In this document: positions 39,455 through 48,113 of the stretch, piece by piece | How positions within the stretch are numbered: the stretch's first letter is position 1 | Layout: the number at the start of each line of letters is the position of its first letter | Assembly (NCBI RefSeq): GCF_001418565.1 | Contig: NZ_LIQQ01000027.1 | Location: 25,543 to 89,542, forward strand | Direction: 5' to 3' | Source: Streptomyces graminilatus | Lineage (GTDB): Bacteria > Actinomycetota > Actinomycetes > Streptomycetales > Streptomycetaceae | DNA length: 64,000 nt | Translations under genes and position numbers: made by a program | The notes under the pieces: model-generated | What the model saw: the letters and a program-made list of their open reading frames with translations, nothing else | Told to the model about the DNA's origin: nothing | Database searches by the model: none

Positions 39455-39676
39455 ATGGCAGAAACCTCCGATCCGCAGCTGGACGTCACATACCGAGCGC
39501 CGGTCGGCTCCGTCGACCTCAAGGCGTTCGACGACAACGGCAACTCGTACGAGATCCATGCCTGCCACGACTGTCTGCCGTGGCACGCGGAAGTCGTGGT
39601 CGTTGCCGGGAAAGTCCTCGTCAGGGAGTGGCATGCCGTCGGGTGTCCACAGTTCCAGGAACTCATCCGAGACTGA
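39455..39676 (+). CDS. Small unknown protein
   Basis: 73 residues. VGSVDLKAFDDNGNSYEIHA, CHDCLPWHAEVVVVAGKVLV: one CHDC motif, strand-rich. Ends 11 bases before the next gene, so probably co-transcribed with it. Confidence 0.5.
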   Translation: MAETSDPQLDVTYRAPVGSVDLKAFDDNGNSYEIHACHDCLPWHAEVVVVAGKVLVREWHAVGCPQFQELIRD

Positions 39677-39687
39677 GACGGGAATTC

Positions 39688-40884
39688 ATGACTCAGGGCC
39701 GGGACACATCCCCGATGGGTGATGATGTTGCGGTGAGTCTGGACCTGAGTAACTACGAACTCCTCTGGCCCGCACCGCTGTTCGTGTCCGAGGGGGAGCG
39801 CGTGCTCCGGTCCACGGGCTCCTGGCAGGCCCGGGCGACATGGCTCATGACGGAGGCCCTGGCCGGTACAACCGCAGTGGCCGACTTCGAGGACCTGCCC
39901 GACCACACCGCGCCAACAGCCGATCCATGGGCAACCACCGCCACCGGCTGGGGCGCCAAACGGACAGTGATGGATCAGCACGACTGGTTCACGGAGCTCA
40001 TCAACCGGGGGACCGAGCTCAGGCACGCGGCCACGCCCCGGCCGTACTGGCCGCAGCGCCGCGGCACCGGGCTCGCCCACGACGGGAGTACGGCGCGAGA
40101 CACTCGGCGTGACTTCGCGCGGCTCATCGGCGAGTTCTCCGACAACGGCTACCTGGTTGAGGTGTTCGGCGAGGAATGCGTCGATGATCACAGCGAGTTG
40201 CCCGACGCTTCCGAGGTGATCGGAAGGCGCCTGGGCATCCCGGATCTATGGCCTCTGGCGCCGGAGACGTGGGACGAACTTGCCTTCTACGGGCTGATAG
40301 AGGTGTTCCACGACCTCGTAAGCCGGCCCCGCATTCGGCACTACCACTCCTACAGCGGTTGCGGATGGCACCACTCGGAGTTCCACAACGGCCCAGCACG
40401 CGTCCTGTACCAGTGGAAGGTCAACCAGCTGCTGCGCGAGGCCGACATCGAGTACGAACTCGCCGCGGAAGGCGAGGATCTCGGGCGTCTGGTCGCCGTC
40501 ACTGACGATGCTCGCAGCCAACTGGTACACCGCGCTCTCAACGACAGCCCGCCCGACACAACCGCCAGCGTTCGCCACGCCATCGCGCTCTTCCGAGGGC
40601 GTGATACGTCGGCTGAGAGCAAGAGATCGGCGATCTTCAACCTCGCCCGCATCCTTGAGGAACGTCGTGCCCTGATCAAAGAGCACCTCCATAAAAAGGA
40701 CGAAGGCGCCCTGTTCCAGATCGCCAACAGCTTCGATCTGCGACACAGCAATGCCAGTCAGCAACGCGAGTACGACGAAGCGTTCCTCGACTGGATCTTC
40801 TGGTGGTACCTGGCCACGGTGGAGCTGACCAACCGACTCATCGCCTCCCGCGGCCTGGAGGTAGAAACTGACCGCCCCTTCTAA
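39688..40884 (+). CDS. HEPN/Abi-like protein, candidate phage defence
   Basis: 398 residues from ATG 39,688 (39,715 is an alternative). The first 290 residues are not recognised. The last 110 are helical and carry FNLARILEERRALIKEHLHK, FQIANSFDLRHSNASQQREY and LDWIFWWYLATVELTNRLIA. This pattern (helix, F-x-(I/L)RH(N/S)N-x-x-Q-x-x-YD, then an aromatic helix) is found in abortive-infection-like and HEPN-type proteins in islands. The RH pair may be the RNase-like element. Location in a tRNA island supports a defence role, which is inferred. Confidence 0.5.
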   Translation: MTQGRDTSPMGDDVAVSLDLSNYELLWPAPLFVSEGERVLRSTGSWQARATWLMTEALAGTTAVADFEDLPDHTAPTADPWATTATGWGAKRTVMDQHDWFTELINRGTELRHAATPRPYWPQRRGTGLAHDGSTARDTRRDFARLIGEFSDNGYLVEVFGEECVDDHSELPDASEVIGRRLGIPDLWPLAPETWDELAFYGLIEVFHDLVSRPRIRHYHSYSGCGWHHSEFHNGPARVLYQWKVNQLLREADIEYELAAEGEDLGRLVAVTDDARSQLVHRALNDSPPDTTASVRHAIALFRGRDTSAESKRSAIFNLARILEERRALIKEHLHKKDEGALFQIANSFDLRHSNASQQREYDEAFLDWIFWWYLATVELTNRLIASRGLEVETDRPF

Positions 40885-41047
40885 GTGACTGTCCGAGTTA
40901 CTCAGCCCGCGCAGCAACCCTTGGGACAACTCGGCCTAAGCGACCGGGCGTTCCTCCCCGAGCTGTACCTTGCCACCCTCGCCGTTAGCAGCACCGAAAT
41001 GACTTCGGCCGCCGCGCCGGCCTGACACACCCAGGATGCCGGGGTGT

Positions 41048-41383
41048 GAGTGCGAGGCCCAGTAGCCGGTCGGCGCGGTCGCCTTCGGCGAGTCGGTCAC
41101 GGAAGGCGGACAGGACGCTGTGGTGGAAGCCGGGATCGTCCAGGTCCAGTCCGAGTGCGTACGTGAAGTCGATTCGGCAGCGCACCGCCTCGGCGGCCTG
41201 GTGGTCGGAGAGGTTCATCGCGTACTGCAGCACGCAGAAGGTGGCGAGCTGGGCGGGTGAGAGCCCAGGGCGGCCGTCACGCGGGGACCAGGCGGTGAAG
41301 TCCTCGTCACTCCAGAGGCCGTCGAGGCGGTCACGGATCCACATCGCGGTGGTGCCCTTGGGGTTGGCATTACACCAGTCAAT
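41048..41383 (-). pseudogene. IS1182-family transposase fragment
   Basis: N-terminal about 110 residues only: DWCNANPKGTTAMWIRDRLD, GRPGLSPAQLATFCVLQYAM, NLSDHQAAEAVRCRIDFTYA and GLDLDDPGFHHSVLSAFRDR. The downstream catalytic DDE region is absent; the similarity ends near 41,048. It abuts the 3' end of the ParA gene, which may have lost its own terminus to this event. Confidence 0.75.
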
Positions 41384-42440
41384 CCGGGCAGTAGTCGCAC
41401 CCACACTCGTTGAGATACGGGAACGCCCACATGCGCCTCATCACCTCCCGGTAGTCCACGGAGGCCACCGAGTCGGGTAGGAGGATCGGCAGGGGGACCT
41501 GGTCCTCGTAGATCTTCTCGGCGTCTGCCGAGTACCGGATGTAGGGCAGCAGCACCGAGCTGTACATCGCCTCCACTGTGGGCGTGGCGCGACGGGCTGC
41601 CACCTGCTCGGGCCAGGTCGGCGGCTCCGTGCCGGTGAGGATCAAGCGCTTGAGTGTCGGCCGGCCGGGGACGGACCGGCAGCCGCGGTTCTTGTCGCGG
41701 ACTCGCTCCAGTTCGTCCGTGAGCCGCTTGACCAGCTTGACGGCCTTGGGGTCGGGCTTGATCGACGCAATGACGGAGTCCTCTTCGTCCAGCATGCGCA
41801 GCACGGAGTAGGGCATCTTGCCGTAGCCCGCCGGGAAGTCCAGGTAGAAGACCATGTCGTCGCCCTCGTAGGAGCGCAGGACCTCGGCGAACCAGTCGTT
41901 GCGGTCCGCGTCCTGTGCGATGGCGAGGTCCGCGCCGGCCATGGCGGGGCTGCCGGGCACGACGCGCAGGTTCTCGATGGGCTCGAAGTCCTCTTCGGGG
42001 TCGTCGCCGTCGCCGATGCGGTAGCGGGCGGGCAGCGCGACCTCGTCCAGGGTGGCCCTGCCGTAGAGCAGGTCGATCGCGGTCTTCCTGCCCTTGAGGG
42101 CGGTCTCGTCGTAGCCGAGGACGGTGGTCGACGACATGTTGCTGTCGAGGTCGAAGACGACGCCTGGGTAGCCGTCCAGGGCGGCGGTGACGGCCATGGA
42201 CGTGGCGCTGGTGGTCTTGGTGGACCCGCCGCCTTCGATGATGTACGCCCAGATGAGGGGCCAGTTCCGGCCCTTGGGGCGGAACTGGGAGTCGACTGTG
42301 CCGTACCACCACAGAGACGACAGATCCGGGTCCAGGGTGTCCCCGCTGCCGTCCGTGTCGGTGTACAGGACCTCTTCGGGAGCCTCTTCGGGCTTGGACT
42401 TGGCGCCTTCACGCTTGAGCCGCGGGAGCTCGCCTGCCAT
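41379..42440 (-). CDS. ParA-family protein with altered P-loop
   Basis: 353 residues from ATG 42,440 (TGGAGGTCTG upstream). IIEGGGSTKTTSATSMAVTA stands where ParA has KGGVGKTT, so both the signature lysine and the Gly-Lys of Walker A are changed. GYPGVVFDLDSNMSSTTVLG is the Walker A' / switch I region and DDMVFYLDFPAGYGKM the switch II region. The family occurs on Streptomyces plasmids and islands. ATP binding may be weakened. It ends beside the IS1182 fragment. Confidence 0.7.
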   Translation of the reverse strand: MAGELPRLKREGAKSKPEEAPEEVLYTDTDGSGDTLDPDLSSLWWYGTVDSQFRPKGRNWPLIWAYIIEGGGSTKTTSATSMAVTAALDGYPGVVFDLDSNMSSTTVLGYDETALKGRKTAIDLLYGRATLDEVALPARYRIGDGDDPEEDFEPIENLRVVPGSPAMAGADLAIAQDADRNDWFAEVLRSYEGDDMVFYLDFPAGYGKMPYSVLRMLDEEDSVIASIKPDPKAVKLVKRLTDELERVRDKNRGCRSVPGRPTLKRLILTGTEPPTWPEQVAARRATPTVEAMYSSVLLPYIRYSADAEKIYEDQVPLPILLPDSVASVDYREVMRRMWAFPYLNECGCDYCPD

Positions 42441-42690
42441 CAGACCTCCAGGACTGCGGTGGGCACGGGGGGGCGAGACTAGCGTTTCCGGACCCTTCCC
42501 CGCCCAGAATTTGCGCTGGATACGGCGGGAGGCGGCTCGCTCCTGGATGGCGGGGTGGATCGACAACGCCGCGTTGACGCTTGGGTGTTGGCCCGGGTGT
42601 CGCGTGTTTTCCACTGGAAACGGATGCCAGCGACCAGTAGCCCCGTGTTCACAGAAGCCTTCATCCAGCACCTGCGGGCGGCAAAGCGTG
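42441..42690. other. Spacer between parA and vapC
   Basis: No gene seen. The right end (from about 42,625) matches the sequence next to the vapBC scar at about 54,563, so the duplicated vapBC unit extended into this spacer. Confidence 0.45.
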
Positions 42691-43101
42691 TCAGGCGACG
42701 TCGTGGATGTTGTGCTCGGTGAGGTCGGACGCGTGCCGGGCGATCGTGCCGTAGTCCGCATCGTCGTGGAGGACGGCCAGACCGTGGTGAGCGGCGGTCG
42801 CGGCGATGACGAGGTCCACCGCCGAGGCGCTGCGATGCTCCCCGGCCTGCGCCATCCGGTGTTGCACCGCGCTGATCCAACGCCCTGCGTTCTTCGGCAC
42901 CGCGGCGTCGGGATAAAGGTCGGAGAACATTTCCGCGATCTCGTCGTACTCGCGACGGTCCCGGGCGCTGTACAGGAACTCGGCGCGCTGCACATAGCAG
43001 GACGCGACGGCCCCGGCGTCGATCGCGTCGTACCAGGCCGATTGCAGTTTCGGCTCGCGGAGCAGCCGGACCAGGCCAGATGTGTCGAGCAGATAGATCA
43101 C
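42691..43101 (-). CDS. vapC: VapC-type PIN-domain toxin
   Basis: 136 residues from the GTG at 43,101 that overlaps the vapB stop (GTGA). PIN features: VIYLLDTSGLVRLL with the first Asp, YVQRAEFLYSARDRREYD, AVDLVIAATAAHHGLAVLHD with the later acidic residues, and DADYGTIARHASDL. Predicted Mg-dependent RNase that halts translation when free of VapB. All expected acidic positions are present, so it looks active. Confidence 0.88.
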   Translation of the reverse strand: MIYLLDTSGLVRLLREPKLQSAWYDAIDAGAVASCYVQRAEFLYSARDRREYDEIAEMFSDLYPDAAVPKNAGRWISAVQHRMAQAGEHRSASAVDLVIAATAAHHGLAVLHDDADYGTIARHASDLTEHNIHDVA

Positions 43102-43319
43102 CGGCCGTGCTTCTCCGCCCTGTGCTGACGCTCGGCGTCCTCGACGGCACCCCACTCGCGCGCCCGCTCGAAGTGACGGCTTATGCGCGCCGCGCGCTCC
43201 TGCTGATCGGCGTAGAAGTTCAGGGCGATGTTCACCGCTTCCTTCTTGGTCCGGACATGAGCCAGCGCCATCGCGCGTTCCAGGGCGTCGTCATCGATGT
43301 CGATCTGGGTCACGGACAT
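43098..43319 (-). CDS. vapB: VapB-type antitoxin
   Basis: 73 residues, GGGAGGCGTGGC before ATG. The N-terminal ribbon-helix-helix core MSVTQIDIDDDALERAMALA, then VRTKKEAVNIALNFYADQQE, is the standard DNA-binding fold. The C-terminal Arg/Glu-rich segment should bind VapC. Autoregulation is likely through the inverted repeat directly upstream. Confidence 0.88.
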   Translation of the reverse strand: MSVTQIDIDDDALERAMALAHVRTKKEAVNIALNFYADQQERAARISRHFERAREWGAVEDAERQHRAEKHGR

Positions 43320-43344
43320 GCCACGCCTCCCGCGCGATCTGCGT

Positions 43345-43384
43345 AATGTTGGTGATGTACATAGAAGAATACGTCACCAACATT
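43345..43384. promoter_or_regulatory. vapBC operator, 11-bp inverted repeat
   Basis: AATGTTGGTGA and TCACCAACATT separated by 18 bases, 25 bases upstream of the vapB start. A nearly identical 40-bp element is at 54,734-54,773 in front of the vapBC scar, which supports a conserved function. Confidence 0.75.
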
Positions 43385-43418
43385 TACGGGTCCACCTGCC
43401 GGCTCCGGTGTATGCAGT

Positions 43419-43640
43419 CGCGACGGACCCTCCAGTTCAGGCCCAGAGACGATGCGGTCCCGTTGGTGCAGGCGCCGCGCACTGTACGATCCGACTGCCG
43501 GTCACTCCCGTGCCCACAGCGTGCCCGTAAGAGCGGACAACCACGGTCAACAACGGTGCCACCAAGAACTCGCGCCTGCTGCGGCAGAACGAACCCGCGC
43601 AGGTCAAATACCATGTACCAGCCCAAGCGCCGTCGCTTCC
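43419..43640. repeat. Integrase-flank duplication, copy A
   Basis: Related to 46,044-46,273. Shared blocks include CAGAGACGATGCGGTCC-like, GTGCCCACAGCGTGCCCGTAAGAG, CCACGGTCAACAACGGTG-like and CGCAGGTCAAA. In copy B this sequence lies immediately downstream of an integrase C-terminus. In copy A it leads straight into the attachment repeat, with no integrase left. Confidence 0.6.
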
Positions 43641-43680
43641 CGAGCTGAGAGTGCGAGTTCGATTCTCGTCACCCGCTCCA
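43635..43680 (+). repeat. Attachment-site direct repeat, distal end of tRNA-Gly island
   Basis: GCTTCCCGAGCTGAGAGTGC onward to CACCCGCTCCA repeats the 3' 46 bases of tRNA-Gly with one mismatch. It is not a tRNA by itself. Marks the right end of the island. Confidence 0.8.
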
Positions 43681-43778
43681 GAGAAGGGCCCAAGTCATCG
43701 ACCGGGGCCTTTTGTTGCGCGCTTCGCCGCTGACGGCCTCGTCGACGATCTCGCCCGCCTACCGGTCGCGGAATGGGC

Positions 43779-44321
43779 TCACGTCGCCGGGAGCTGGTAC
43801 GACAGCACGTTCGCGTCCGCCGACATCACGGTGTCGCAGACCTCCACGGCCCGCCCTTCGGTGTCGTACGCGGTACGGATCAGGTGGATCACGGGCACGC
43901 CGGAGGCCAGCCGCAGCGTCTTGACCTCAGCCGGCGCGGGCATCCGGGCCCGGATCTCCTCCTCGAAGTGGTCGAGCCGGTGGCCGAGTTCTTCGAGGCG
44001 GGCGTAGATGCCGCCGGGGCCAGGGTTGGGGCTCGGCGATCGCCGTTCCGCGGGCGATGTCGAGCGGGAGGTAGGAGGCGGCGAACTCGACCGGCTTCCC
44101 GTCGAGGAGATACCGGCGCCGCCGGGCGAGCACCCGACGTACCGAGCCGAGCCGGGCGGAGACGTCCTGGCTGGCCTTCTCCTCCTTGACCTCAAGGCTG
44201 TCGACCTGGGGGTGACTGCCGGCGGCGTCGGCCTCGACGATGAACGCGGAATTCCCCTGCTCTCTGTGCCGCCGTGGCTGCCGTGGCCCGGGTTGTCGTG
44301 CACCCGCAGGTCTGCGGTGAA
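43779..44321 (-). pseudogene. GntR-family regulator, truncated and frameshifted
   Basis: A UTRA ligand-binding domain read in two frames. Upstream frame: QGNSAFIVEADAAGSHPQVD, SARLGSVRRVLARRRRYLLD, KPVEFAASYLPLDIARGTAI. Downstream frame: GGIYARLEELGHRLDHFEEE, RLASGVPVIHLIRTAYDTEG, VCDTVMSADANVLSYQLPA. The switch is near 44,020-44,035. The N-terminal winged helix is missing. Confidence 0.75.
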
Positions 44322-44358
44322 CAGGGCGACGGAGACGCGCCCGGTTCCTCGATCCCCC

Positions 44359-45870
44359 TCAGCGGGTGCGGGCCGGTTCAGGGGCGGCCGATTCGGCCGC
44401 GGTGGCGATGTTGCGGGCCATGCCGCCGAAGACCGCGGCGTGGAAGGGGGCCACGCCCCACCAGTAGGCGTGTCCGGCCAGACCGTGCGGATGGAACAGG
44501 GCCCGCTGCCGGTACACCGTGCGCCCCTGGGGATCCCGGTCGACGGTCATCTCCAGCCAGGCCAGGCCCGGCAGGCGCATCTCCGCGCGCAGCCGGAGCA
44601 GCCGGCCCGGCTCGATCTCCTCCACCCGCCAGAAGTCCAGGCTGTCGCCGACCCGCAGCCGGGTCGCGTCCCGGCGGCCCCGGCGCAGACCGACCCCGCC
44701 CACCAGGGTGTCCAGCCAGCCCCGCAGGAACCAGGCCGACGGCGAGGAGTACCAGCCGTTCGTACCGCCGATCCCCTCCACCACGCGCCACAGCGCCTGT
44801 GGCGACGCCGCGACCGTACGCTCGCGGTGGTCCGTGTAGAGGCTCCCGCCCGCCCAGTCGGGGTCGGTCGGCAGCGGGTCGCTGGGGGCGCGGGGAGTCG
44901 CGGCCGAGGACCATCTGGTGGCCACGTCCGCGTCCTGCACGCGCCGCAGAGCCAGCCCGATCGCCCGGTCGAGGGTGAGCGGCCCCTCCGGCGGGTCCGG
45001 CACGTATCGGACGATGTCCCGCTCGGCGCAGACCACCTCGTGTTTCAGCGACTCGACCAGCGGGCGCGCCAGAGCACCCGGCACCGGGGTGACCAGACCG
45101 ACCCAGAGGCTGGACAACCGGGGGGTGAGCAGCGGAACGGGGACGATGACACGCTTGCGCAGGCCGGCGACGGCGGCGTACCGCCGCATCATCTCCTGGT
45201 ACGTGACGATGTCCGGTCCGCCGATGTCGAAGGTGCGGTTCACGTCGTGAGGCAGCCGCGCGGACCCCACGAGGAGGCGGAGCACGTCGCGGACGGCGAT
45301 CGGCTGGATGCGGGTGCGCACCCAACTCGGGGTCACCATCGCGGGGAGCCGCTCGGTCAGATGGCGCAGCATCTCGAACGAGGCCGAACCCGACCCGATG
45401 ATCACAGCTGCCCGCAGCACGGCGGTCGGTACGCCCGAGGCCAGGAGGATGCGGCCCACTTCGGCGCGGGACCGCAGATGGGGTGAGAGTGCGTACTCGG
45501 GTACGCCGGAGGGGGTCAGCCCGCCGAGGTAGACGATCCGGCGGATTCCGGCGGCACGCGCCTGCTCACCGAAGATCCTGGCCGCGCGCCGGTCGGTCTC
45601 CTCGAAACCCCGCCCGGTGCCCAGCGCGTGCACCAGGTAGTACGCGACATCCATTCCCTCCATGGCCGCGCGCACGGACTCCTCGTCCGTCACGTCACCG
45701 CGCACGGCCTCCGCCTGCCCTGCCCACGGATGGTCCCGCAGCTTGCCGGGCGAGCGGGCCAGGCAGCGCACCGAGTACCCGGCCGCCAGCAACTCCGGCA
45801 CCAGCCTGCCGCCCAGGTAACCGGTGGCGCCGGTTACCAGACAGCGCAGCGGCCGGTCGTTGTCGGTCAT
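44359..45870 (-). CDS. NAD(P)-binding SDR-type protein with DUF2867 domain
   Basis: 503 residues from ATG 45,870. The Rossmann motif RCLVTGATGYLGGRLVPELL is at the N-terminus. RRIVYLGGLTPSG and VGRILLASGVPTAVLRAAVI follow, then VPVPLLTPRLSSLWVGLVTP as in atypical/extended SDRs of the NmrA-like group. The C-terminal 150 residues are DUF2867 (LRVGDSLDFWRVEEIEPGRL; MRLPGLAWLEMTVDRDPQGR). Likely an oxidoreductase or NAD-binding sensor; substrate unknown. Confidence 0.8.
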   Translation of the reverse strand: MTDNDRPLRCLVTGATGYLGGRLVPELLAAGYSVRCLARSPGKLRDHPWAGQAEAVRGDVTDEESVRAAMEGMDVAYYLVHALGTGRGFEETDRRAARIFGEQARAAGIRRIVYLGGLTPSGVPEYALSPHLRSRAEVGRILLASGVPTAVLRAAVIIGSGSASFEMLRHLTERLPAMVTPSWVRTRIQPIAVRDVLRLLVGSARLPHDVNRTFDIGGPDIVTYQEMMRRYAAVAGLRKRVIVPVPLLTPRLSSLWVGLVTPVPGALARPLVESLKHEVVCAERDIVRYVPDPPEGPLTLDRAIGLALRRVQDADVATRWSSAATPRAPSDPLPTDPDWAGGSLYTDHRERTVAASPQALWRVVEGIGGTNGWYSSPSAWFLRGWLDTLVGGVGLRRGRRDATRLRVGDSLDFWRVEEIEPGRLLRLRAEMRLPGLAWLEMTVDRDPQGRTVYRQRALFHPHGLAGHAYWWGVAPFHAAVFGGMARNIATAAESAAPEPARTR

Positions 45871-46043
45871 GCCGATCGCACGCATGCCGGTCGAGTGCAC
45901 CTTGTCAGGCGACGCCCGGCGGACCTGACCGCAAGAAACGTCATGGCTCTCATTTCTTCCCGGGACGTGCCCCTCCGAGGGGCTCTGCCGCTGTTCCCCT
46001 GAGGTCATGCTTGGGGCCGAGGGCGAGCACCGCAACCTCGTCG
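45871..46043. other. Spacer, no gene seen
   Basis: Upstream region of the SDR gene. No clear promoter motif recognised; it runs into the integrase-flank duplication. Confidence 0.35.
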
Positions 46044-46273
46044 TCGCGACGGACGCTCCGGACCAGCCCGAGAGACAATGCGGTCCGGCCGGCGCAGGCG
46101 TCGCGCGCGCGTATGGCCCGGCTGCCAGTGGCGCCCGTGCCCACAGCGTGCCCGTAAGACCCACAGCGTGCCCGTAAGAGCAGACAGCCACGGTCGACAG
46201 CGGTGTTGTCCGACCTCACGACCATCTCAGAGGGAAGGTATCTACGCAGGTCAAAGCCATAGAGTCCGCCCAA
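46044..46273. repeat. Integrase-flank duplication, copy B
   Basis: See copy A at 43,419-43,640. This copy additionally has a 20-base tandem duplication (CCCACAGCGTGCCCGTAAGA twice, about 46,139-46,178). Confidence 0.6.
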
Positions 46274-46274
46274 G

Positions 46275-46545
46275 TCAGCTTTCGGCGGCCTCCTCGCCGT
46301 GGTGCGGGGACGCGTCCTTGTGGTGTTTCGCACGCTCGGCCCGGACCAGGGCGTCGAGGCCGGCGGCCATCTCCCGCTGCCGCTCCTCGTCGGAGTGCTG
46401 GTAGATCAGCGCGGCTTTCTCGTAGGACTGCCCGGCGCGGACCGTCGCGTCTTTGAGTGTGGCGCCGGAGCGGGTCGAAAGGGTGTCTCCGGTGTGACGA
46501 AGGTCGTAGAAGCGAAAGCCGTCAGGGAGCCGACGGCGGCGTGGG
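46275..46545 (-). pseudogene. Tyrosine integrase, C-terminal fragment
   Basis: About 85 residues: LPDGFRFYDLRHTGDTLSTR with the Arg/His of the LRHT box, GATLKDATVRAGQSYEKAAL and QHSDEERQREMAAGLDALVR. This is the final catalytic part of Streptomyces phage/ICE integrases. The rest of the gene is lost; unrelated sequence starts near 46,545. Confidence 0.8.
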
Positions 46546-46656
46546 CGCGACACCGATGAGTTGCCGGGCCGGGCTGCTGTCGTTGTGACGGCGATGGGCG
46601 TGGCCGGGCCCGGCCCGGGAGGAGGGCCGGAGCCGGACGTCGGCCGGGAGTCGGTG

Positions 46657-48057
46657 TCAGTAGCCGATGCGGAAGGTGGCGTCCTGTCGTTCGGTGGCGG
46701 TCGAGATGGGGTCGATGCGCAGGGCGTAGTCGTGGTGCCGGATGTAGCGGGTCGGGTAGTTGTACGAGCGGAAGGACGACCAGCTGGAGTCCGCCAGGCC
46801 GGCCGTGTGGTGGAAGGTCGCGTCCGCGGCGAATGCCGGTGTGCCGTCGTTGGCGTCGAGGCGCAGGTCGTAGAAGTAGTGGCGCAGGTAGCGGGTGGGG
46901 TAGTTGACCGACTGGAAGGACACGGCGGAGCTGTCGGCGAGGCCGGGCACGAGCTTCCACTGGGAGTCGGTGTACGGGGCGATCGGGTAGGTGTCGATGC
47001 GGCCGAGGTAGTCGGCGTGGCGGATGTAACGGCCCGGGTAGTTGTAGGACTTGAGCCGGTTCCAGGTCGGCGTGCCCCACTTGGCGAGCAGGTTGCCGTA
47101 CTCGGTGCCGGTGATGGGCGCGATGCCGCAGTGCTTGGAGTTGAGCGGCTGGGTGTAGGTCTTCTGGTCGAGGGGGGTCCAGGTTCCGGACGCGAGGTCG
47201 GAGGTCTGCCACGCGTAGAAGACTCCGTTGGGGGTGTAGCTGTCTCCCCACAGGTACCAGGTGTTCGACGTGAGGGACTTGACCACCTCGGGGGCCTCGG
47301 TGCCGCCGTGTGCGACACCGGGGCTGAACTCGGTGAAGCTGCCGGGGTTGAGCGAGGTGGAGCGTGCGCCGACCAGGGTCTGGTTCTTCTTGAAGTAGAG
47401 GTGGTTGACGCCGCCCGGACCCATGGTCAGGTTGCCGTCGATGACGTCGTAGCCGGGGTCGAAGAAGACCTGCGGGGCGGAGGCCGTGACGAAGTCGCTG
47501 GTGTAGTTCACCATGATCACGTTGTGGCCGCTGGAGTTCACCGCCGAGTAGATGACCGCGTACTGGCCCCGGCCCACGTCCCAGAACGCCTCGGGTGCCC
47601 AGCTGTGGGTGGTCATGTCATGCAGTTTGAGGCGGCGGTAGCCGGTGAAGGTGCGCAGGTCGGCCGAGTCCCAGATGTGGATGTACTGGCTGTTGTAGTT
47701 CCAGTTGGTGCCGTTGAGGTCGGTGGCGATCACGACGAAGGTGCCGTTCTGCTTGCGCAGGATGAACGGGTCGCGCAGGCCGAGTGCGCCCTCGGTGGGG
47801 GTGACGACGGGGTTGTTCTGGTTCAGCGGCGTCCAGTTCAGTCCGTCGGGGCTGACCGCGAGGTGGAGACCGTAGTCGGTGCCCGCGCCGAGGTTGTTCG
47901 CCTCGGTGAAGTAAGCCATCACGTAGGCCGAGTCGGCGGCGTGGGCGGTGCCCGCGCCGAGACTCATCACCCCGGCCATGGCCATGGGCGCGGCAGCGGC
48001 CAGGCCGAGGACGGTGCGCCGTGACGGCTGGGGTCCGGGGTGCGGTCTTGCGCTCAT
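46657..48057 (-). CDS. Secreted GH43-type enzyme with AbfB (CBM42) domain
   Basis: 466 residues. Twin-arginine signal peptide (SRRTVLGLAAAAPMAMAGVM, cleavage after AHA near residue 40). GH43-like five-bladed core: AYVMAYFTEANNLGAGTDYG, LGLRDPFILRKQNGTFVVIA, DSADLRTFTGYRRLKLHDMT, THSWAPEAFWDVGRGQYAVI, DGNLTMGPGGVNHLYF. C-terminal 140 residues are AbfB repeats (SYNYPGRYIRHADYLGRIDT, VNYPTRYLRHYFYDLRLDAN, YNYPTRYIRHHDYALRID). Acts on arabinan or arabinoxylan side chains outside the cell. The exact substrate is not determined. Confidence 0.88.
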   Translation of the reverse strand: MSARPHPGPQPSRRTVLGLAAAAPMAMAGVMSLGAGTAHAADSAYVMAYFTEANNLGAGTDYGLHLAVSPDGLNWTPLNQNNPVVTPTEGALGLRDPFILRKQNGTFVVIATDLNGTNWNYNSQYIHIWDSADLRTFTGYRRLKLHDMTTHSWAPEAFWDVGRGQYAVIYSAVNSSGHNVIMVNYTSDFVTASAPQVFFDPGYDVIDGNLTMGPGGVNHLYFKKNQTLVGARSTSLNPGSFTEFSPGVAHGGTEAPEVVKSLTSNTWYLWGDSYTPNGVFYAWQTSDLASGTWTPLDQKTYTQPLNSKHCGIAPITGTEYGNLLAKWGTPTWNRLKSYNYPGRYIRHADYLGRIDTYPIAPYTDSQWKLVPGLADSSAVSFQSVNYPTRYLRHYFYDLRLDANDGTPAFAADATFHHTAGLADSSWSSFRSYNYPTRYIRHHDYALRIDPISTATERQDATFRIGY

Positions 48058-48113
48058 CTGGTCTCCATGTGAGGTGTGGGCATGGGAGAAAAGGAACGAC
48101 TCTATGACCGAAA

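Noticed and set aside
43621..43680. A second tRNA-Gly gene
   Set aside because: Only the 3' 46 bases are present; no 5' acceptor strand or D arm precedes it. It is an attachment-site copy.
46561..48024. 487-codon plus-strand frame over the GH43 gene
   Set aside because: Val/Gly/Asp-rich shadow of a clear secreted enzyme on the minus strand with TAT signal and AbfB repeats.
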